Below, piece after piece: positions 36,490 to 47,829 of a stretch of DNA of 64,000 nt. Origin of the DNA: Apis mellifera (lineage: Eukaryota > Arthropoda > Insecta > Hymenoptera > Apidae); NCBI RefSeq assembly GCF_003254395.2, contig NC_037646.1, positions 4,666,381 to 4,730,380 on the forward strand, in the 5' to 3' direction. The notes under the pieces are model-generated. The model made no database searches and had not been told where the DNA came from. It saw only the letters and a program-made list of their open reading frames with translations. The position numbers were made by a program, and so were the translations under genes. The first letter of the stretch is position 1; each line of letters begins with the position of its first letter.

Positions 36490-37860
36490 TCGCCCCCTTT
36501 CTTTCCGGGCTGCTCATTTTCGTTCTCACCCAGTTGGTCGACAGGACGTGCTTTCATCGTTCCACCACTGTTGAAAGAAGAGTAATGACTCAGCGAGATT
36601 CTCAACGATCTAAAAGATTTTCGTTCGGATTGGCATCATGAAAATTCGTTCCATCGCTAATGACGAGCACTTCACCGATTGCTATTATCTTCCATCCGTG
36701 TACGCGTACGTACGTGACGCATTATTACTAGCCTCTCTCTCTTCTTCTATTTTTTTCAAGTAATATGTTTCAGCTAGTGAGAATTATGAGGTCGGGGGAG
36801 AGAAGGGAAGGAAAGAATTCTCTTTGCGAGAATTGAATTTTCGAAACGAGATATAAATGTAATGATGAATCCTGGAGATCGGGATGCTATATTTCACTTA
36901 TACTCTTTGAAATTTGGAACACTTTTTCATAAAATGTAGGTCTAGAGAAAGAGGAAGAGAATTCAAATTGAAAAGAATGAATATTGAAAGGATTAAGGGA
37001 ACATTTTGCCCATAAAATTGATGAAATTTTATCTTAAATTCTTTAAGCAATCATTTAAAACAATAATTAGGGTAATAAGTATAAAAGAATTATGTGAATG
37101 TAGTATAACAATGCTATAATAATTTAATGTAAAAATGATGGAAGATTCGAGCCAGTGAATAGTGAATCTTTTAATAATGAAAAATAATTTTTAAGGGATT
37201 AAGAATAGTAGGAAATATAAAGATATTCTTGTATTGAAATTTTTCAAAATTTTTCTCATAAATGTATACAGGATGTATTTAATAAAAGGAAATTAAGATT
37301 ATTAACAGATATTTATTAATCATCATGTTAATATTCTTCGAGTTTCAAACGAATGTAAATATTTTTATTAACTAGACTTTGGATATTTCGTGCCTTTTTG
37401 CATTCTCTGGATCTTTTAAATTTCACATAATCTATTTAATTTTCCATAAATTTCCACGAACTTTCTTTCTCAATCATCAGAAGAGATATTAACGAGCAAA
37501 ATTCAATTCACCTTGTAATAAAAAGTATTCCCATTTATCATCATTCAAAAAACCCATCCGTCGACAATAAGAATCGAAGAACTTTCTCCTCCCCTTCTCC
37601 TCTCGAAAAGAAGGGGGTGAGAAAGGAGGAAAAATTGTTAACTGGAACGTAATGGAGTGAACAAAGAGGGACGGAATAAGAAGTAATTCCACTACTTTCT
37701 CCCCCGTTACGCGTGGCAAAGCGCAACGTTAGCATCGGCGAAACAATGGAGTGGCTTTTCGAAATAACCGTTCCGCCGTGGAAAATGGGATAGAGTGAAA
37801 TTCTCCCGGCGATTTTTCACCGCTTAACGTCACACTCATGCGAGCTCGTGCATTAATCCG
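36490..37860. other. Mixed non-coding DNA
   Basis: GC-richer at both ends and AT-rich at 36790-37480. No gene or repeat of note. Confidence 0.45.
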
Positions 37861-37863
37861 GGC

Positions 37864-37922
37864 CCATCCCCCTTCAGGGGATGGTGATAGTTAACCGGAA
37901 GTGACCACGAGTGACATCGTGG
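37864..37922. promoter_or_regulatory. Paired hairpins flanking an ETS-type site
   Basis: CCATCCCC at 37864-37871 pairs with GGGGATGG at 37877-37884 (5-nt loop). CCACGA at 37905-37910 pairs with TCGTGG at 37917-37922 (6-nt loop). Between them lies AACCGGAAGTGACC, holding the ETS consensus ACCGGAAGTG, the same core as in the 200-bp tandem repeat near 1.2 kb. Regulatory function is inferred. Confidence 0.35.
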
Positions 37923-37937
37923 ATCCTGTTATGATCC

Positions 37938-37972
37938 TTTCTCTCTCTCTCTCTCTATCTTTCTATCTCTCT
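37938..37972. repeat. (CT)n tract
   Basis: Pyrimidine tract of TC repeats with two A interruptions, directly after the paired hairpins. Confidence 0.8.
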
Positions 37973-38581
37973 TTACCTGTTTTCAACTCGGAGGTCAGCC
38001 TTGATCCGAGCTGACGAAATGGAATACGTGATGAGCGTTCCGTTCGCTTGCGTCGTCTCTCTCTCTCTCCTCTCCGAGCTGACCAAACCGGTCGATTATT
38101 GGAAATCGATGGTATTGCGAGAATGACGGGCAAAGTGAGTGTACAATGTAGAAAAAAGTCAAAATCGTTCGAAAGAGTTGGAGAAAAGGGGGAGGGAGAA
38201 ATCGGTTGACGGAGAAATCGAGGGGAGGGGGAGTGTATCTCAAAAGTCTTGGAGATGGAAAGTTGAAGAAGGTTAGTCGTTTCGTTGGAAGAAGAGACTT
38301 TTGTGTACCTGTATGTGTGTGGAAATACGAGGAATCGTATGGACGGGTTTGACAGAAGTCATAAAATCGAGTAAATGAATTTTAAGATGGGATATGCTAG
38401 TGAAAATATTACATGTATTCTACTTCGAGGAATTATTCGATTTTCAGGATTTCAGGTGAAGGAATCACAATTATTTTTATATCTATGGATATTTGAATCT
38501 TTCTTAAAAAATTATAATTTCACGTGCCTCGTTTCTCAACTTAATTGTAAAATTGCAAATAATTTTTATCATGTATCTACG

Positions 38582-38615
38582 TATTATAAGATAATCACTA
38601 TTATAAGATAATAAC
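38582..38615. repeat. 17-bp tandem duplication with GATAA
   Basis: TATTATAAGATAATCAC at 38582-38598 is followed by TATTATAAGATAATAAC at 38599-38615, differing at one base. Each copy carries an AGATAA GATA-factor core. Confidence 0.75.
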
Positions 38616-39300
38616 CTAAGCAACATTTTACATTTATTCATATAATTGCTCGTAATTAATCTAGGATTTTTACAGAAAAAAGAAATCGCAAAAAAAAAAG
38701 GAAAAAAGGATACCTTCACGAATAGAATTATCAACGAAGAACGATTGATTTTCCAAATTTCTACCGGTCGAATACGCAAGCCAACAATTCTGAGACACCC
38801 AATAGAGAGGGTTCCCACTTTGGTTAAACCTCGATTGAGGATAAAGCGAAAAAGGGGTGGGACGAGAGAGGAAGGGGGAGGTTTGAACCGAGGTGGATGG
38901 TTGCCGGGCTCGACGTCAGCCGATATACATCTTCGAGATCCGATAAGACAGGATAGATATGTTTCACGGCATCTTACCTCTTTACCCGCATTAAATCGAA
39001 TGCCAGGGTATTCTCATGCATGCCAATTCCAACCCTTGGCCTGCCACGTAACCCCGCCACCTCCGCTTTTCTATCTCGACTCCGGCCGTGATTTATGCGT
39101 TAACGTAAATATTGTTGCCGGCGAGATTCGAGTGGCCGTGTGAAACTGCTGTACACGATCAGCGCAGACGCTGTTCCCACCTGTTTGCCAATGCTACCGA
39201 ACGTTTATCTCGGCCAAAGAACATTTCTCTGGAAAGGGAGTGGCTCTTCACGCTTCCGATCGAATCGATTTGTATCGGGAATTAGGTATTTTTTTTTATG
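38616..39300. other. GC-richer non-coding island
   Basis: A 165-codon plus frame (38646-39143) begins in an A-rich tract and has no recognisable domain. A later frame (39140-39355) follows an acceptor-like AGCGCAG, and GGAATTAG|GTATTT at about 39285 is donor-like. The evidence is too weak to call an exon. Confidence 0.4.
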
Positions 39301-41485
39301 GATTTATTTGGCGAGGGAGCAATATTCGAGAAAATTATCATACTATGATATGTAAATTAAGGCAACAAACAATATGGTTAGAATAAGGGTAGCAAATTTT
39401 GAATATAAATTATTTAGATGGATAGATATTAGATATGTTACTTATTCGAGGTTTTTAATGCATTATCTTGGTCCAATTTTATAAATATTTGAATGAATTC
39501 CGAATGAATTTTTAAGTATTCGTATTTTATACTGTGGTTGCTATATTGGCTGGAATAGGGTTTGTCGAGTGGTACTACATATTACTGGCGGTATGTGGAT
39601 AATTCGTGTTATGCATTCTATGAAATTTCTTCGTTCCAAACTTTATTTCTCTCAATTCTGAGTTAGTACGAGATAGTCCAAGTGAAATGTGGACAGGAAT
39701 TATTTTTTGAGAAACGAATACAGATACCATAACTATTTTCTTTAATTTTTTTATATATTATAGGAAGATTAATCTTTTGATAATAAATCTTTTATTATTA
39801 GGAATAAAGAATTGATCTATTTATTTTTTAAATTCTTATGTACACGATGATATTAAAATTTGTTAATTTTGATCAAAGATTGAAAACTATTGTACTAGTA
39901 TGCATGACAGAGAATTGAATCGAGATTTATTCGCGAAGAATGTATCCATTTCGAATATTTTGGAAACAAATTGTACGACCTTGATACAAATTTCCTGCTA
40001 TTGAAAACGAGCTTTCTGTTATACCTGTGAATAGTCATCTTCTATAAAGCTATTCAGTCAGCAGAGAATTCTCGTTGAATGAACTTATGCATTGTGCATT
40101 GATAGTGACTGAGCAAGTAGATCAGCAAATCTGCATCAGCTTTTGTCTTAAATTGCGAATTTTGGCAAACTGTTACGTCATTCGTGTTCCTCTCTATAAA
40201 ATTCAAATGTAACTCTTCTGAAATTTTCCTTGAAAGTTTTCATTAAAAAAAAAACCGAATTGATTTGAATATTAATTTCAAAATTAAGAATGATTAATAA
40301 AAATTTTATCAAAATTCTAAGGAAAACAATTTAAACAAATTTACATATCATTATTGAGTGCTACATGGAACTTTTCTTGATAGTTTTAAATTCAGATTGA
40401 TTTAATTTATTTAATTCATATATATATGTATAGTTAAATGTATGTTCAGACATTTAATATTTTTTAATGTGGCTTATATATTCCTGGAATTGTATACTGC
40501 TAGAAGTGTGACACTTGTGGTTGTTACATTGGCCGTTTCTTGCGGAAATTCCATTTGTCTCTTTCATTAATGGGAACATTTCGAATTTTTAGCTAGTTTT
40601 CGCTTGGTTACCTTGCCTCCATAATTCAAATTATATGTATGCATGCATATTACGTAGAAATACTGAAAGTCTTTATACTTAATCCTCGAGTTATATAATC
40701 CATGAATTTAATCTTCTGCGAACATTTAAATGTTTTAAATAAAAGTTCCAGCTTGTAAACAAAATTTATATGAGGAATTATTGTTTTTTGTTTTTTTTAA
40801 TAATATTTCATATTATTTCATTTTAATTTCTAATGATAGATACATATTTACTTTTTTTCTTTGTAATTAGAATCTTTTCTTTTTGCTAAAATAAAAAATA
40901 ATATTTATGCAAATATGTAATTTTATAGGAGATGTACAATTTCTTACTTCCTTTTATTAATTATACATTTTTTTTTTAATGATCTTAATTTTCAAAGTTA
41001 TTTATTTATTAATTTAAACGTTAATTAATTATTTTTATAGGAATAATTTTATCATCAATGCTTTTCTTGAATAAAATTGTAGCTAGAGCTAATTTCCTTA
41101 GACGTTTAATTTGTTGTTGCTAATCTGCTATTTTCTTGAGTCGTTTAATTACAAAAACTCTTCGTCCAATCGATTATTATTTCATGGGATTGACATTTCA
41201 AACATAGCTTCATATAATAACAAAATTGAAATTTCAACGAAGAACATAGAATTTTTTTAAAATAATATAATAGTATATTAACTCATTTGTTTTCTACATA
41301 ATCATATCAACGAATATTCTCACGAATAATATTATTAAACTACAATCCTATTTTCCAATTTTACACAATCGGTATCCATTATTTAAATAAACATTTAAAA
41401 TTTAAAAACGTGCATACATACTTTCAACTTTCTGTCTTTCAATTTCTGACGATATCCACTATCAGAGAAATTCTTTTCCAAGACA
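39301..41485. other. AT-rich non-coding DNA
   Basis: Two kilobases with no frame over 60 codons. 40050-40180 and 40480-40640 are less AT-rich patches without identifiable motifs. Confidence 0.5.
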
Positions 41486-41517
41486 CCTCCTCCTCCTCCT
41501 TCTCCTCCTCCTCTTCC
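41486..41517. repeat. (CCT)n microsatellite
   Basis: TCC/TCT triplets over about 32 bases. On the minus strand this reads as a poly-arginine stretch in an artefactual frame. Confidence 0.85.
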
Positions 41518-42245
41518 AAAGGTATTCGAAGCGGCTGTAACAATCGTCGGCGAAGAGCGCAGAGAGTGCAGAAAGGGGTGGAAGAGGAATCAATCGAGTC
41601 GAGCTCTCTGCAGGCACAGGCGGAGGCGTCCGGGTAATGGTTTTCTCATTCGAGGAATTTAAGTCACGTAGAAAAAGTATTTGAACGGTGTGAATTAGCA
41701 TTCCGTAGGGTGTCCGGCCTGGGCGGGCGTTTCGACAGCCGGAGACAATAGAAAAATCAGTCGGTGCAAATCGATTGGCAAATAATGTCCGTGGTGCTTT
41801 TACATCAGGAATTAACCGGGGAGGTGGACGCCAGAGGCCGCCAGAGTCCTCTCGAGAGAATTCCCTTCCACGTGTTAAAAACTCATCTCTTTATTATTTT
41901 TCTCCCTTTCTTTCTTTTCCACTCTTCCTCCCTTTCTTCTCTCTCTCTCTCTCTCTCTCAAACGTATGCACGAAGTCGATTTCGAGCCGATCGTAAGCTG
42001 CTCCTCCTCGGATATTCGGGAGCAGCCATCAGTCGTTCCCCAGATCTTCAAATCGGCGATAAACTCGAGGAAATTAACCGGGCCATCAAATTGTACTTTG
42101 TAGAGAAGTTCTCATTGGCTTCGGGACTTTAAATGTCCAACCTCGCGAATTACGAGCCTCACGGGTCTTTAACTTCCAAGTAATTCGTAAATTTCTATCG
42201 CTTCACCCTCTGTCCAAACTTCATTGCGCATGGGCCCATCGTCAG
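41518..42245. other. GC-richer non-coding island
   Basis: Includes a (CT)n at 41938-41959 and overlapping frames up to 122 codons without recognisable content. Confidence 0.45.
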
Positions 42246-42290
42246 CCTCCTTTCTCTTCTTCTTCTTCTTTTTTTTCTTCTTTTTTTTTT
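42246..42290. repeat. 45-base polypyrimidine tract
   Basis: Uninterrupted T and C (TTC repeats then T10), ending abruptly at GGAGGGG. Confidence 0.85.
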
Positions 42291-43030
42291 GGAGGGGTGT
42301 TAGCTTAATTTATATTATGGCACACAGTTTTAATCTATAACGGAATGCCGGCTATAAGCGGCGTCGACTTAAATGTGGTAATGGATTTCAAGCGACGATT
42401 TATGGTACGATCGGTGGTTAATTGCTACCATTTGCACAGGATTAATCGTTCCACCGGTAAACATTTATAGTCTCGATTTAAATTTACAGATTCGATGGCG
42501 CGAATTGGTTTCTTTCTTTTTTTTTTCATGCATGATGAGAGATCGAAAATCCTCCTATGCTCTTATGGATATGGAGCTATTTTTTTTTAATGGAATACTT
42601 ACTTCGAGGGAATGAAATTAATTCTTGCTGAAAAAAAATATTTAATTTAATTTTTCAACTCTTAAAGTAATATTCTTATTAAAAAAATAAACTAGCATGT
42701 ATAATTTTAATACAATCAATTAAAATCATGATCCATTTTTAAGATATTTACGATTTTTGTTTCTCATTCTACAAGAAAATTTGGTAGATTATTGGATTAA
42801 AAATTCAAGAAGAGATTTATGAGACGATTAATTTTTATAGAATCGATCATATTTGTTCGACAACGTCATAAAATTTACAAGATTCAAAGACTTTATCTTT
42901 TTAAAAGATGGATCGGGATGAAGAGCGCAAAAGTATCGATAAATTTAAACGTAGCGAAGTTTATAGTTTGTAAATCCTTGCATAGCATAGCTGAAGGCTG
43001 TTTAAAAATTTACCATAATGAGGCTTAATC
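42291..43030. other. Mostly AT-rich non-coding DNA
   Basis: No gene seen. The 69-codon frame at 42819-43028 has no motif. Confidence 0.5.
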
Positions 43031-43036
43031 ACGCAG

Positions 43037-43143
43037 CATGTCGTAAACTTGTTGAGACTCGTATACCAGGGAATAATGCATCAAGGGGGGGTCCCACTGC
43101 ATGCTAACAGCCTTCTTACTTAACAACCAGTTTACCAAGCATG
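43037..43143. ncRNA. 107-nt imperfect hairpin, pre-miRNA-like
   Basis: CATGTCGTAAACTTGTTG at 43037-43054 can pair with CAACCAGTTTACCAAGCATG at 43124-43143, giving about 16 base pairs with two mismatches and two single-base bulges. Within the loop, TGCA and GGG can pair with CCC and TGCA around a G7 run, giving a second small stem. Length and base-stem quality are compatible with a microRNA precursor or a small inverted-repeat element. I recognise no known miRNA seed in it, and the upper stem is weak. Confidence 0.2.
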
Positions 43144-43149
43144 TTCTAA

Positions 43150-46100
43150 AAACATCTTCCTGATGTTACGAAATTGTTTTTCTACATACATAGGCATTAA
43201 AGAAAAATACTTACACACGTAATAATCCTTTTTCCTTGTAAGAAACATTGCCTTATATACTAACAATAAATAGAAATATTGTGTGAATACGATTAAATTT
43301 TATTGTATAATTAAATATTACTGAAACAAAGGAATTGTGAATTAATTATAAAAGTTTTGGAAATGTGATTCAATTAATCGTAGTAATCGTTACAATTGTT
43401 AATCGGGATGGAAATTAAGGGAAGCAATTGCAATTTGAAAATCTCAGTGACAAGCCCTATTATTATTACGTTACATAAGTACATATACACGTGTTGTAAT
43501 CAATCTATGCGCAGATTAGAATGATAGATAATAGCTTTGAACATCTATGATCCATTATTGTTCATATTCGCCCGTCCTATCCAAATTCATTCGCATTGTC
43601 AACATTTACATATGCCGGTATTGTATTTATCTTTTGTTCTGCAAATAATGTCGTAAATCTTTGTGCCTGATTCAATAATACGCCTGTCACGAGGAAATTA
43701 GGTTATCACCCATTCAAGAATAATAATACACACTGATAATATAAGTAATAATTTTTCTATTCGTAACTTTCGATTTATATCTTTCTAATTCATCAATTTT
43801 ATGAATGAAGAATCAAAAGTGTAATATAAATTTTCGATATCTGATTATTAATTTCATCATCGACTGTAAAAATTGATTAATAAGAGTGAAAATAAATTCA
43901 GTATTTTTAGACTTCTATTTCTTCTTTATTTTAGATTTTCAAATATTCTGAAATTGAATGATTCATTGTAGAATTTTTATCCGAATCATTATATATAATT
44001 CATAAAATTTGAATTTTCTTTAAGATATAATCGAATTAATATATTTTTGCATGAAGAAACGTTGGAATAAACAGTTTCTGGATATGTTTCTTAGCAATCG
44101 TGTAAAATCGAACCTTGGCTCGTGCATTTACTGCATAGTATTTGATGTTTCAAATCGATTCGTTGATTACTATACCGCTTTGTATATCTCTCTGTGTATT
44201 TGAAACTACAATTGGCTTTAAGCCAACCAAGGATCCCCAGGATGTGTGTGTTGTACAGGCATGTATCCGGCGATTGTTTGTGTTTCTTTTAAATTTCGGA
44301 TGAAAGTAGCCCTGTTTGACGACTACACGAATACTTTATGCTTAACAAGGTGAATGAAAAAAGTTACAAAAGTAGATATTCATCCTGTAAAAAAAAAAAA
44401 AAACTACGATGAACCTCTTTTTATACGTATAAAATGCAATGTTCGTATGAAGAGCCATTGAAACTTCTTGTATAAATTGTATGCTCACTTGACGAGTCTC
44501 AAAGTTTCTACTTTTCCATAGAAAATGAAAAGTTGGGGCAACGAAGTCTTTTTTTTTTTTTCTACATTTAGTTTCAAGTATAGCTTAAACTTTTAGTTTC
44601 ATTATAAATTAAATTTTCACTTTGTACGTAAAGAAAGATGATAAATGCAATATGAATTAACTCGTGGGACAGATCGTTAAGATATTGCCATACCATATTG
44701 ATATTTTTATTTGTTGAAAATCTCTGAAGGAAAATATTATCTTCAAAGTATAACGTGGGAAATATAATTGTAATACGATAACTGTACGACGAGTTGAGAA
44801 AAGATACACCACGGTATCGTTGGATAATTGATGGAGAATGGAACAATGTACCGTAATAAGTCGAATGGGTAAGCTCGATTTACTCGGAACAGAAGTTCGC
44901 ATTTAATATAAATATCCGACATAACATTCTTTACATTGTAAAAGATAAATTCCTTCCCGCTCGAGAAATTCCGAGGGTAAAGCTTTTTCTGTTTGCATTT
45001 AATTTCTTGAGCAATTCATTTGACTGCATAACTTCCAATTCGATAACTTGTGCCGGTTTGTTTAAAAAATCATCCCGGTATTCACGAAATAGAGAATATT
45101 GAATGATGAAAATGTGCTTTCAAAAGAAATATAAGGAATATACATTTTTTCGTATAAAAATAACCTTAAGATCGATGGAAAAAATATTTATTTTTATACG
45201 TGTATAAAATACTTTACCAACGATAAGATTCGTGCTTCACATATTACTCAAAATTACAAATAACTTCACTTATTATCTAAAAATTTAAACACGATCTTTC
45301 TACTGATATTTATACGTACGTCAAAGTATTTCCATCCAGTGTAAGATTCAAGAGGAGCGAGATAAAAATTTCAATCTTCTATACGGATTACTTGGATTCC
45401 ATCTGAAAAAGATTCGATTTTTAATCGAAGCGAAAAGTCCAGGCGAATTAGCGCCTGAAATTTTATTTTTCATTTCATTCGTTGATGGGGCGTCTTTAAC
45501 ACGGGCCATCAATTATCGCCACCAGCCTTGCACCCGTTCCACGAGGTGTAACCATACAATTATCGAGGGATTTGTCGAACGTTTAACGCGCGGACATCCC
45601 GTAATCCGCGCCCCAACGGCGTAAAAAATTAACCGGCGGTAATTCGCATTTATTTTACACGCTGCCGAACGAAATCGAAGCCCCCCGAAATCGTGCATCG
45701 TCAAGTCTCGCTGTGCATTCGAAAATAAAACAGTGGAACGGATGGGGGCGCGATCGGGCGAATTTTCGATACCGCTTTTATCTCTTCAATCGCCGCCATT
45801 GTCGGCCGTTTGTTTCACAGGTTTTTTTCCTCCCTCTTTACGTCCTCTCTTTGTTTCCCCGTTGTCGTTTACAATTTATATTTACACCGTTATCGCATTT
45901 ATTGCTTAATTTGTATTTATGTTAATCCATCATTAAGGAGGTGGCTTTTGGCTCCTTTTTAATCCGGCAGATTTATTAATTATCGTGGGATAGAGTAGAG
46001 GTGATGATGATTCGATTTTGAAATGGATTGGAATGGAATGGTTTTGTGTAACGTGGGCTTTATTGAGTGGCATTGGTATGCGGTCTATGTTTGCGCGGGG

Positions 46101-46775
46101 TTGATATGAATATAAAATTTACTCGCTGATGAATATCCTACGTATATGGATCCAGGTATATGCTATCTGTTTTTGAAGTTATGTATGCCAAATTCCTGTA
46201 AACGATCCGCCTTTTTAATATACATATATTTCGTTAACGTTGACGAAGTTTACGTGATTGATCAGTGGGGATTATAAAATCAACTTGCACAATAATTTTA
46301 AGGTTACGTTAATATACTTCATTCCGTGATCCAATATAATATTTCTGTTGCAACGACATCTATGGAAAATCTATTTTCAAGTCTTTAAGAATTGAAAGTA
46401 AAGAAGTGAAACATTCACCCTTAAACCCCATTTCCAAACGTAAAAAATTCCAACGTCCACGGAGACTTGACGACCGTAATCTTATTCACGCACAACGTCA
46501 TCAAAAATTCAAGCATCGGGAGAGAGGCAAATAACGAGCAATGAAAATTGAAGGAGATTAAAAGAAAGCCTGTGACAGGGGCGGGGGCCTGAGAAGAACG
46601 TGAAAATTCGTCTGCTGATTTCCGCAATGTCCCGGGGGATTATCGCCATTGCCGTGGCTAGGATGGTGCCTGCGGTGATTACGTCGAATGGATATGGGAA
46701 GGAACGAGTCCAATCTCAGCATCGCGCTTCGATGGGCAATATCAGTGGCTTATCATCCACCCCTCCCCTCCTCCT
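43150..46775. other. Mainly AT-rich non-coding DNA
   Basis: 43180-45470 is AT-rich and contains the cruciform-prone TTGGCTTTAAGCCAA at 44212-44226. 45490-45930 and 46560-46770 are GC-richer, with short overlapping frames. No exon-like element. Confidence 0.45.
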
Positions 46776-46795
46776 CATGTGCGCGCGCGCGCGTG
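46776..46795. other. Z-DNA-prone alternating tract
   Basis: Twenty bases of strictly alternating pyrimidine and purine, CATG then (TG)(CG)n then TG, with six consecutive CG steps. This is the only such CG run in the window and is unusual in AT-rich DNA. Confidence 0.6.
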
Positions 46796-46799
46796 AACG

Positions 46800-47735
46800 T
46801 TCCATAATATAAATTCGCATACTCGTTTGACGAGACGGCGGATAAAACAAGCCGAGACACCGGTTTTACGTCCTCTCGTGAAAGGGAGGAATTAATTATT
46901 CGCGATCTGGGGTTGAAATATTTCTCTTGCTGAATTTTTCCTCTTTGGTTATCGTATTAGGATATTTTTTCTTTTTTCTTTTTGTCAAAGATTAGGATGG
47001 AAAAATGCGAAGAGGAGATCTTTTCACTCGATCGTTTTACTCAGGTTCTCCGATTTCGATGGTATTTGCAAGATGAAAGGGAGGATTTTTTTTGTTAATT
47101 TTTTTATGTTAATTTTACATCCTTTTATCACTTGTGCTTTTCTTTATTAAAAATTATTCGTTATTATCTTCTTATTATAATTACAAATTCTTCTCTTTCG
47201 TTTCGTCATTTTGGCGATGAAAAAATATTGAAGTATTTCTATCTCGAAAGATAGATACAGAAATTCTATTTCAAACAGAGTTCTATTCTTGGATAAAATA
47301 ATAGTTCTGTAATCTTTTTGACACCGTGTAACAAATGAATGGTGGATAACAAGGAAATAACGTTTTTTTCGTTAAAATTTTAATTACAACTTTGCCTCTC
47401 AAAGGATCGCAATAACTCGTCCTTTTTCGCGAAATTTTATTTTCCACTCCCAAGCCGCCATATTTTTTTCCCTTCTTCTCTCCTTCCTTCCCTCCCCTTC
47501 CTCGCTCGTTTCTTTTATTCATCGCGATGGAAACCGATGAAACGTCGTTTCTCTTTCTGATTTCGTCCCAGCGAACAAACAAGCTCGTTTTTTTGTCTTT
47601 GGTCACGATAAGCTCTGACGAACGTGCTGAAACATTTTAAACGATTTCATGGGAACCGTACGAACGTCGCTTTACTACTCTCATTCCGTTTTCTCTCCGA
47701 GTGAAATAGACCTTCCATGGATTTTTTCTTCTTTT
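46800..47735. other. Mixed non-coding DNA
   Basis: AT-rich from about 46930. A minus frame at 47283-47606 crosses a purine tract and is Lys/Gly/Glu-rich without a domain. Confidence 0.45.
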
Positions 47736-47737
47736 TT

Positions 47738-47824
47738 CTTTTCTCTCTCTCTCTCTCTCTCTTTCTCTTTCTTTTTTTTCAGTTTTAAGGATCAAACGCT
47801 TCGACAAGTGCGCGTATTCCGATT
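47738..47824 (+). other. Candidate micro-exon with strong splice sites
   Basis: A pyrimidine tract of more than 40 bases ((CT)n then T8) ends in CAG at 47780-47782. After 42 bases, GATT|GTAAGTCG at 47821-47830 is a strong donor. The 42-nt segment (47783-47824) is divisible by three and open in two frames, one reading LRIKRFDKCAYSD. I do not recognise the peptide. The microsatellite supplies the tract, so a coincidental acceptor is a real alternative. Confidence 0.2.
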
Positions 47825-47829
47825 GTAAG

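Noticed and set aside
46935..46958. miR-9-like TCTTTGGTTATC
   Set aside because: Twelve bases match the mature seed region, but the following bases diverge and no pairing arm is found within 80 bases downstream.
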